A stretch of 8,920 bases of DNA from Candidatus Nanopelagicales bacterium. GTDB taxonomy: Bacteria > Actinomycetota > Actinomycetes > S36-B12 > UBA10799. The notes beneath the pieces are model-generated. The model did no database searches, had not been told where the DNA came from, and saw nothing but the letters and a program-made list of their open reading frames with translations. Within the stretch, counting starts at the first letter, position 1. Every line of letters starts with the position of its first letter. Below are positions 1-5,510 of the stretch, in pieces. Location: positions 1 to 8,920 of the forward strand of contig JALOLM010000076.1 in assembly GCA_025455985.1 (NCBI GenBank), in the 5' to 3' direction. The position numbers and the translations under genes are program-made.

Positions 1-336
1 ACACAGGCTGCCGAAGCGCCGGTGTCCTCGCTGTCGGGCGGCAACAAGCAGAAGGTCGTGATGGCCCGCGAGATGTCGCGCGAGTTGCGCGTTCTCGTGG
101 CGTCCCAACCCACTCGCGGTGTCGACGTGGGGTCCATCGAGTTCCTGCACAAGCGGATCGTCGCCGAACGCGACCGGGGTGCGGCGGTTCTGATCATCAG
201 CAGTGAGTTGGACGAGATCTTCGCTTTGTCAGACCGCATCGCGGTGATGTACCGGGGAGCCATCATCGGGATGGTCGGCCCGGAGACCTCCCGCGACGAT
301 ATCGGCCTTCTGATGGCAGGGGTGACCAATGAGTGA
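1..336 (+). CDS. Nucleoside ABC transporter ATP-binding protein, C-terminal fragment
   Basis: This is the end of the second nucleotide-binding domain of a double-domain (RbsA/NupO-like) ABC ATPase that would power nucleoside import through the two permeases that follow. The frame is open from base 1, so the start and the first domain lie outside the window. About 111 codons are visible. They carry the signature LSGGNKQK (bases 31-54), the D-loop-type motif PTRGVDVGS and the stretch LIISSELDEI. The Walker B position reads VLVASQPTRG, so the usual acidic DE pair is SQ, and the H-loop histidine is a serine. Such a degenerate second site is, as I recall, usual for nucleoside-type members, where AAQPTRG is common. 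The stop overlaps the next gene by 8 nt, which supports translational coupling. The assignment to the nucleoside branch rests on this motif and the downstream deaminases. Confidence 0.9.
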   Translation, partial: TQAAEAPVSSLSGGNKQKVVMAREMSRELRVLVASQPTRGVDVGSIEFLHKRIVAERDRGAAVLIISSELDEIFALSDRIAVMYRGAIIGMVGPETSRDDIGLLMAGVTNE

Positions 337-1540
337 CCAGACCGAAACGAAGAAGACCGGCGGCCTGCGGGCGGCGATGAGCGGGACCGCAGGTATCACG
401 TTCCTCTCGATCGTCCTGGCGCTGATCATCGGCGCCGTGTTCATCGTGCTGTCCGACCCGGCCGTGCAGGAGGCGAGCAGCTATCTGTTCGCGGCGCCGA
501 TGGACACGATCAGCGCGGCCTGGACCGCAGTGTTCGAGGCCTACAAGGCCCTGCTGACGGGGATGATCTTCAACCCGGCGAAGCTCTCATCGGAGGGTCT
601 GGTCGGGGCGCTGAAGCCGCTCAGCGAGACGATCACGATGGCCACGCCGCTGATCCTGGGCGGTCTGTCAGTCGCCCTGGCGTTCCGGGCCGGACTGTTC
701 AACATCGGCGCCGAGGGGCAGATCATCCTGGGCGCGATCTTCGCCTCGTTCATCGGCTTCCAGTTCGACATGCCGCTGATCATCCACCTGCCCCTGGCCG
801 TCCTCGGAGCCCTGATCGGTGGGGCGTTGTGGGGTGGCATCGCAGGGTTCCTCAAAGCCAAGACCGGGGCCCACGAGGTCATCACCACGATCATGCTCAA
901 CTGGATCGCGATCTACCTCGTGGCGTGGCTGCTGACCAAACCGGCCTTCCTGCGGGAGGGCCGGCAGGATCCGATCAGCCCGCCGGTGAACCCGGGCGCG
1001 GAGTACCCGACGATCATCGACCAGTGGCGGGTGCATGCCGGCATCATCGTGGCGATCCTGGCCGCGTGGTTCGTGTCCTGGCTGCTCAACCGGTCCACCC
1101 TGGGCTTCCAGTTCCGGGCGGTGGGCGCCAATTCGAGCGCCGCGCGCACAGCCGGTATGAACGTCTCCCGGATGTACCTGCTCGTGATGCTGATCGCCGG
1201 TGGCCTGTCCGGTCTGGCCGGTAGCGCGCAGGTCCTGGGCACCGAGAAGTCGTTGACCGGGGGGATCTCCGCCGGGATCGGATTCGATGCGATCACGGTG
1301 GCACTTCTCGGACGCGGGAATCCCTGGGGCGTTGTCGCCGCCGGCCTGCTGTTCGGTGGCCTGCGAGCGGGTGGTCTGAACATGCAGACGGCGACCGGGA
1401 CCCCGATCGACATCGTGCTGGTGATCCAGGCGTTGATCGTCTTGTTCATCGCAGCACCACCACTGGTCAGATCGATATTCCGGCTTCCCGAAACCGGCAG
1501 CGCCGGATTTATGCAGACCGCGAAGGGATGGAACGGATGA
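329..1540 (+). CDS. Nucleoside ABC transporter permease (NupP/YufP-like)
   Basis: This is one of two inner-membrane permease subunits (BPD_transp_2 family) that should form the channel of a nucleoside importer. The 403-residue product has a short charged N-terminus, a first membrane helix near 22-41, and about eight more hydrophobic segments between about 104 and 379. Family motifs are FRAGLFNIGAEGQ (119-131), EVITTIMLNWIA (183-194, the probable ATPase-coupling region) and FRAVGANSSAARTAGM (262-277). An AGGGG ribosome binding site lies at 318-322, six bases before the ATG. The start is inside the ATPase gene and the end overlaps the next permease gene, as in an operon. Length and motifs are normal for the family. 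Substrate specificity cannot be read from the sequence; nucleosides are inferred from the deaminase genes in the same operon. Confidence 0.93.
   Translation: MSDQTETKKTGGLRAAMSGTAGITFLSIVLALIIGAVFIVLSDPAVQEASSYLFAAPMDTISAAWTAVFEAYKALLTGMIFNPAKLSSEGLVGALKPLSETITMATPLILGGLSVALAFRAGLFNIGAEGQIILGAIFASFIGFQFDMPLIIHLPLAVLGALIGGALWGGIAGFLKAKTGAHEVITTIMLNWIAIYLVAWLLTKPAFLREGRQDPISPPVNPGAEYPTIIDQWRVHAGIIVAILAAWFVSWLLNRSTLGFQFRAVGANSSAARTAGMNVSRMYLLVMLIAGGLSGLAGSAQVLGTEKSLTGGISAGIGFDAITVALLGRGNPWGVVAAGLLFGGLRAGGLNMQTATGTPIDIVLVIQALIVLFIAAPPLVRSIFRLPETGSAGFMQTAKGWNG
1522..1528 (+). promoter_or_regulatory. Ribosome binding site deciding the second permease start
   Basis: GAAGGGA sits 8 bases upstream of the ATG at 1537. 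It directly abuts the alternative in-frame ATG at 1528, which is too close to be served by it. This favours 1537 as the start, and that start also gives a classic ATGA overlap with the stop of the preceding permease. Confidence 0.6.
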
Positions 1541-2820
1541 GCGCCGCAGTAGCCCCCGCACCCGAAGAGGCCTTGCCCGAGGTCGACATCGTCCCGCCCG
1601 TCCCGCGGCTGGTGAAGGTCCTGATCGGACTTGGTGTCTTCGCCATCGTGGTCTTCGGGTTCTTCACCGACGCGGGCAAGGAGGTCACCTTCCAGCTCAC
1701 GCTCGGCGACGAGGCGCTGGCCCTGCCGGACGTCACGTTGCCGGCCAAGATCAGCGCGATCGTGTTCAGCGTCATCGCCCTGCTCGCGGCCATCGGTGCA
1801 CTGTTCGCCGCGCGCAAGGAGAGGGCTTTGTGGCCCTACACCAGCGCATTCGGCGTCTTCTTCATCCTTGGCTTCCTCTCATGGGCCGTCGCCGGCGGCA
1901 CGATCAACCTCGTCGGGCTGCTGCAGGGCTCGCTGTTGTTGGCGGTGCCACTGGTCTTCGGCGCCATGTCGGGCATCCTGTGTGAGCGCGCCGGTGTGAT
2001 CAACATCGCCATCGAAGGTCAGTTGCTCACCGGAGCATTCGTGGCCGCGGTGGTTGCCAGCCTCACCCAGAACGCCTACCTCGGCCTGATCGCTGCCCCG
2101 CTCGGCGGATTGTTCATCGGGCTTCTGCTGGCTGTGTTCGCCATCAAGTACTTCGTGGACCAGGTCATCCTCGGGGTGGTTCTCAACGTGCTTGCAGTGG
2201 GCCTGACGTCGTTCCTGTACGGACGGCTGCTGGCGCCCAACCAGGAGACCTGGAACTCGCCGCCGACGTTCTCGCCGGTGGCCATTCCGGTGCTGTCCGA
2301 CATCCCGATCATCGGACCGATCCTGTTCAACCAGAACATCGTCGTGTACGCGATGTACATCATCGTCATCGTCATCAACATCGCGTTGTTCCGCACCAAG
2401 TGGGGCCTGCGCGTGCGCGCTGTCGGTGAGCACCCCACCGCCGCGGACACGGTCGGCATCAAGGTGAATTCGGTGCGCTTCCGCAACGTCCTGCTCGGCG
2501 GCCTCGTCGCCGGTCTCGGTGGGGCGTTCTTCACGGTGGCCTCCGTCGGAGCGTTCGGCAAAGAGATGACCGCGGGCAAGGGGTTCATCGCCCTGGCCGC
2601 GGTGATCTTCGGTCGCTGGAAGCCGCTCGGGGCATTGGGCGCGGCGCTGTTCTTCGGCTTCGCCGACAACCTGCAGAGTGTGCTGAGCATCATCGGCACG
2701 CCGATCCCGAGTGAGTTCATGCTGATGACGCCCTACCTGGCGACTCTGCTGGCGGTCGCGGGGCTGGTCGGCAAGGTCCGGGCGCCGGCGGCTGACGGCA
2801 TCCCGTACAAGAAGTCATGA
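1537..2820 (+). CDS. Nucleoside ABC transporter permease (NupQ/YufQ-like)
   Basis: This is the second permease subunit of the importer. The start at 1537 gives 427 residues; an ATG at 1528 would add three. The N-terminus is proline-rich and cytoplasmic. A helix at about 26-43 is followed by a long polar loop (44-70), a second helix at 72-91, and then the conserved transporter core. Core motifs are CERAGVINIAIEGQ (149-162), FVDQVILGVVLNVLA (206-220), VGEHPTAADTVGI (296-308) and GKGFIALAAVIFGRWKP (347-363). These differ from those of the first permease and fit the NupQ-type partner, so the two should pair as a heterodimer. The gene overlaps its upstream and downstream neighbours by ATGA junctions. 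No ATP-binding motif is present, as expected for a membrane subunit. Confidence 0.93.
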   Translation: MSAAVAPAPEEALPEVDIVPPVPRLVKVLIGLGVFAIVVFGFFTDAGKEVTFQLTLGDEALALPDVTLPAKISAIVFSVIALLAAIGALFAARKERALWPYTSAFGVFFILGFLSWAVAGGTINLVGLLQGSLLLAVPLVFGAMSGILCERAGVINIAIEGQLLTGAFVAAVVASLTQNAYLGLIAAPLGGLFIGLLLAVFAIKYFVDQVILGVVLNVLAVGLTSFLYGRLLAPNQETWNSPPTFSPVAIPVLSDIPIIGPILFNQNIVVYAMYIIVIVINIALFRTKWGLRVRAVGEHPTAADTVGIKVNSVRFRNVLLGGLVAGLGGAFFTVASVGAFGKEMTAGKGFIALAAVIFGRWKPLGALGAALFFGFADNLQSVLSIIGTPIPSEFMLMTPYLATLLAVAGLVGKVRAPAADGIPYKKS

Positions 2821-3209
2821 CCGACTGGGAGGAACTGCGCGGGCATGCCCGGCGTGCGCTGACGGGGGCGTACGTGCCCTATTCGAAGTTCCCGGTAGGT
2901 GCCGCGGCCCTCGTCGACGATGGCCGGATCGTGTCCGGATGTAACGTCGAGAACGCCTCGTACGGGCTGACGCTGTGCGCTGAATGCACCATGGTGGGTG
3001 CGCTGAGAATGAGTGGGGGCGGCCGGTTGGTGGCCTTCTCCTGTTGCGACGGGCAGGGGGAGTTGCTCATGCCCTGCGGGCGCTGCCGGCAGCTGTTGTA
3101 CGAGTTCGGCGGCCCGGAGTTGCTCATCGATCACCCCGACGGGATCAAAACCCTGGACGATCTTCTGCCCAGTGCCTTCGGTCCCTCGGATCTCGGCCAC
3201 GACGTCTGA
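2817..3209 (+). CDS. cdd: Cytidine deaminase
   Basis: This cytoplasmic zinc enzyme converts cytidine or deoxycytidine to uridine or deoxyuridine in pyrimidine salvage. The 130-residue length is typical of the small homotetrameric form. Near the N-terminus is AYVPYSKFPVGAA (18-30). The substrate-binding NVEN motif (43-46) is followed by CAE (54-56), where Cys54 is a zinc ligand and Glu56 the catalytic proton shuttle. PCGRC (86-90) supplies the other two zinc cysteines, Cys87 and Cys90. All catalytic residues are present. The start overlaps the permease stop (ATGA), so translation is probably coupled to transport. The tail LPSAFGPSDL is the usual end of the family. Confidence 0.96.
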   Translation: MTDWEELRGHARRALTGAYVPYSKFPVGAAALVDDGRIVSGCNVENASYGLTLCAECTMVGALRMSGGGRLVAFSCCDGQGELLMPCGRCRQLLYEFGGPELLIDHPDGIKTLDDLLPSAFGPSDLGHDV

Positions 3210-3221
3210 CAGGATCGGGGC

Positions 3222-4262
3222 ATGCGATTCGAAGAGATCCGTGCCCTGCCCAAGATCCTGCTCCACGACCACCTCGACGGCGGTCTGCGTCCGGCCACGG
3301 TCATCGATCTCGCCCGTGAGTGCGGCTATGACCGGCTGCCGACGTCGGACCCCGAGGAACTCGGTGCCTGGTTCGTCGACGCCGCGGACAGTGGCTCCCT
3401 GGTTCGCTATCTGGAGACGTTCGAGCACACGGTTTCGGTGTGCCAGAACGCGGAGGCCATCCGGCGGGTCGCCGCTGAGTGTGCCGAGGACCTCGCGGAC
3501 GACGGAGTCGTCTATGCCGAGGTGCGGTTTGCCCCCGAGTTGTTCACCGCTGGCGGACTGTCGATGGCAGAAGCCGTGGAGGCGGTCCTCGACGGCTTCG
3601 ACACCGACCTTCCGATCACGGTCAACGCCTTGTTGTGTGCGATGCGGCAGTCGGACCGCGGCGACGAGGTAGCCGACCTGGTGGTGGCCTTCCGTGACGA
3701 CGGCGTGGTGGGTATGGACATCGCCGGGCCGGAAGACGGCTTCCCGGCCTCCCTGTTCCGCGATCCCTTCGCGCGTCTGCGCGCTGCGATGTGCCGCTAC
3801 ACGATCCACGCAGGGGAGGCCGCAGGCGTGGCCAGCATCGCTGACGCCCTGTCGACCTGTGCGGCTGAGCGCCTCGGCCACGGCGTGCGGATCGTGGAGG
3901 ACATCGAGATCCGCGGGGATGACGCATTCCTCGGCACGGTCGCGCAATACGTGTGCGACCGGCAGATCCCCCTGGAAGTGTGCCCCTCGTCGAACCTGCA
4001 GACCGGGATCGCAGACTCCATCGCCGAGCATCCGGTGACGCTGCTCAACGACCTCGGCTTCGCCGTCACGATCAACACCGACAACCGGTTGATGAGCGGA
4101 ACGAGCCTGAGCCGGGAGATGCACCTGTTGGCCACGGAGGCCGACTGGGACCTCCAGGACCTTTACGGTGCGACTCTGGCTGCGGCCGATGCTGCGTTCA
4201 TGTCCCTCGACGAGAAGTCCGCCTTGATCGTGGACGTGATCCAGCCGGCCTGGGACCTGTAA
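3222..4262 (+). CDS. add: Adenosine deaminase
   Basis: This metal-dependent hydrolase deaminates adenosine and deoxyadenosine to inosine and deoxyinosine for purine salvage. The 346-residue length is normal. Visible motifs are HDHLDG (15-20, metal ligands His15 and His17), GMDIAGPE (164-171), HAGE (196-199, third metal histidine and catalytic glutamate), RLGHG (217-221, His220), CPSSNLQTG (254-262) and NTDNRLMSGTSL (285-296), in which Asp287 is the likely metal-binding aspartate. The residue after it is Asn where many family members have Asp; I believe this is the common actinobacterial form. An AGGA ribosome binding site at 3211-3214 lies seven bases before the ATG. The 12-base gap after cdd indicates one operon. 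The C-terminus is intact. Confidence 0.95.
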   Translation: MRFEEIRALPKILLHDHLDGGLRPATVIDLARECGYDRLPTSDPEELGAWFVDAADSGSLVRYLETFEHTVSVCQNAEAIRRVAAECAEDLADDGVVYAEVRFAPELFTAGGLSMAEAVEAVLDGFDTDLPITVNALLCAMRQSDRGDEVADLVVAFRDDGVVGMDIAGPEDGFPASLFRDPFARLRAAMCRYTIHAGEAAGVASIADALSTCAAERLGHGVRIVEDIEIRGDDAFLGTVAQYVCDRQIPLEVCPSSNLQTGIADSIAEHPVTLLNDLGFAVTINTDNRLMSGTSLSREMHLLATEADWDLQDLYGATLAAADAAFMSLDEKSALIVDVIQPAWDL

Positions 4263-4270
4263 CGGCGGCG

Positions 4271-4276
4271 TACCCT
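4271..4276 (+). promoter_or_regulatory. Putative -10 box for a leaderless transcript
   Basis: TACCCT fits the actinobacterial TANNNT -10 pattern and is followed by seven bases (4277-4283), then the ATG at 4284. Transcription starting at the usual distance would begin on or next to the A of the ATG, giving a leaderless mRNA. No Shine-Dalgarno sequence is seen before that ATG, which agrees. No good -35 element is visible. Confidence 0.45.
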
Positions 4277-4283
4277 TGGCACC

Positions 4284-4514
4284 ATGCACAACCGGTCAGT
4301 CAATGTGGGCCTGGCGTTGTTCGGCGCCGGTGTTCTGGTAGCGCTGCTGGTGCTGTCCAGGCTTGTGTTCGAGCAGGTGCCGCTGGTTCCAGTCCTATGG
4401 TTCCTGGCCATGCTCACCGGAGTCGGTTTCGCCGTTCTTCTGGGCTGGCTGTGGGCCCAGTCGCGGCGGCGGCGTCGGGCGGTGGCCGAGGGGATGTCGG
4501 CTCAGGGTCGCTGA
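4284..4514 (+). CDS. Small two-helix membrane protein, function unknown
   Basis: The 76-residue product has two hydrophobic stretches, about 7-29 and 33-57, separated by a short EQVP turn. An arginine run (RRRRR, 61-65) and a polar tail follow. By the positive-inside rule both ends should face the cytoplasm, forming a hairpin in the inner membrane. I do not recognise a family. It resembles the many short DUF-type membrane proteins of actinobacteria. It starts 21 bases after add, but a -10-like box at the right distance and the absence of a ribosome binding site suggest it may be transcribed separately. It is the last + strand gene before convergent larE. Coding potential is supported by the clear membrane pattern and compact position, not by homology. 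Confidence 0.7.
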   Translation: MHNRSVNVGLALFGAGVLVALLVLSRLVFEQVPLVPVLWFLAMLTGVGFAVLLGWLWAQSRRRRRAVAEGMSAQGR

Positions 4515-4540
4515 TCAGGGCACTCATTATTTGACCGTGC

Positions 4541-4581
4541 ACGTGGGGCCGCACGTCGGTGGTTTGGAGTGGGCTCCCACT
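4541..4581. terminator. Two short hairpins in a convergent intergenic gap
   Basis: The gap between the small membrane gene and larE (4515-4643, 129 bases) contains no gene that I can support. It has two inverted repeats: ACGTG/CACGT at 4541-4545 and 4552-4556 with a six-base loop, and AGTGG/CCACT at 4568-4572 and 4577-4581 with a four-base loop. They may stop transcription from both sides. No T-run follows either one, so they are weak candidates for intrinsic terminators. Confidence 0.3.
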
Positions 4582-4643
4582 GCGACAAGATCTCACCGGT
4601 GCGACCAGCCAACGTCTGCGCGAGCCCTGGGACTACAGCGATC

Positions 4644-5492
4644 TCAGGCGGGGCCTGGGTCTTTACGGCCTTCGTTCATGGATCCGGAACGGAACCCGTG
4701 CGGGTCGATATGCGCGTTCTGGAAACCCACTGAACAGGCCGCCGCCAGAGCTGCTTCATGCCAGGGTCCAGGCATGCCCGCCAGTTCGCGGTCCACTTCG
4801 ATCCGGGCTGCGTCACCCAGGTCGCGCACCCGCAGGTTGACCGAGCTCACGTTGGAGACCTCCAGGGAGTGGCGAACGGCCAACTCCGCGGCCTCAACCC
4901 GGGCCAACCGGGCAGGTGAAATCTGGATCCCGTACGCCACCCGGCTGGACAGGCAGGCGGCCTGGGGTTTGTCCCACACCGACAGTCCCCACAGTCGGGC
5001 GGTGGCCCGAATGTTCTCCTTCGTCAGCCCGGCGTCGGCCAGGGGTGTGATGGCTCCCCGTTGTGCTGCCGCGCGGATACCAGGCCGGAACCCAGCCACC
5101 AGGTCATCGGCGTTGGTCCCCGTGGCGACCACTGAGCCGTGCGGAAGATCGGCGAGGTGCGAGGTCACGGTGTCCAACAATTCCGACTTGCAGAAGTAGC
5201 AGCGGGAGGTGCCGTTTTCCCGGTATCCCTCGCGGTCCATCTCCTGGGTCATCACCTCCCGATGGGTGGCGCCCAGGCCGGCGGCGAATGCCCGCGCGGA
5301 CTGCCGCTCCGTTCTGGCCAGCGACGGACTCACCGCGGTGACGGCCAGAACCCTGTCCGATGGCAGCGCGCGCATGGCCGCCGCGAGCAGGAATGCCGAG
5401 TCCACGCCGCCGGAGAAGGCGATCAGCACGCCCGGTCGCTCGGCGAGATCGGCGAGCAAACCCCGTACCGCGTTCGCGCCCTGGGAGGTCAT
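4644..5492 (-). CDS. larE: LarE-type ATP-dependent sacrificial sulfur transferase
   Basis: Members of this PP-loop ATPase family adenylylate a pyridinium dinucleotide precursor and donate sulfur from a protein cysteine, a step in making the nickel-pincer nucleotide cofactor of lactate racemase. The 282-residue product shows the PP-loop FSGGVDS (26-32), GTSRCYFCK (94-102), ATGTNADD (123-130) and KPQAACLSSR (175-184). Cys180 aligns with the sacrificial cysteine of Lactobacillus LarE (Cys176). RVRDLGDAARIEV (221-233) matches the C-terminal binding region. All key residues seem present. The start is only 18 bases from the divergent helicase-partner gene and has no ribosome binding site, so the mRNA is probably leaderless. 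No larB, larC or larA is in view, so the physiological acceptor is uncertain; solo homologues may thiolate something else. Confidence 0.9.
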   Translation of the reverse strand: MTSQGANAVRGLLADLAERPGVLIAFSGGVDSAFLLAAAMRALPSDRVLAVTAVSPSLARTERQSARAFAAGLGATHREVMTQEMDREGYRENGTSRCYFCKSELLDTVTSHLADLPHGSVVATGTNADDLVAGFRPGIRAAAQRGAITPLADAGLTKENIRATARLWGLSVWDKPQAACLSSRVAYGIQISPARLARVEAAELAVRHSLEVSNVSSVNLRVRDLGDAARIEVDRELAGMPGPWHEAALAAACSVGFQNAHIDPHGFRSGSMNEGRKDPGPA

Positions 5493-5493
5493 G

Positions 5494-5504
5494 TACGTAA
5501 CGTA
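5494..5504. promoter_or_regulatory. Palindromic back-to-back -10 boxes (divergent promoter)
   Basis: The 18-base gap between the two divergent start codons contains a perfect inverted repeat, TACGT-A-ACGTA. On the + strand it yields TAACGT (5498-5503), seven bases before the ATG at 5511. On the - strand it yields TACGTT (5504 down to 5499), six bases before the ATG at 5492. Both match TANNNT, and both would place transcription starts at the start codons, about 19 bp apart. Neither gene has a Shine-Dalgarno sequence. Any -35 elements would lie inside the opposite gene; none is obvious. The palindrome could instead be a repressor site. Confidence 0.5.
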
Positions 5505-5510
5505 GTGCGG

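Noticed and set aside
668..1561. Open - strand frame across the first permease
   Set aside because: The opposite strand encodes a permease with clear motifs and membrane helices; this product is Arg/Gln/Asp-rich and looks like a shadow.
2733..4289. Long open frame (518 codons) on the - strand
   Set aside because: It lies antisense to cdd and add, which have complete catalytic motifs. Its product is rich in His, Arg, Gln and Gly with no recognisable domain, as expected of a shadow frame in high-GC DNA.
4559..4840. Small + strand frame starting in the convergent gap
   Set aside because: Most of it is antisense to the larE 3' end, it has no ribosome binding site, and its composition is Arg/Pro/Gly-rich.
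5139..5510. In-frame N-terminal extension of the helicase-associated protein
   Set aside because: The extension is antisense to conserved larE codons and low in family resemblance. Homology starts right after the ATG at 5511, which also has a well-placed -10 box.
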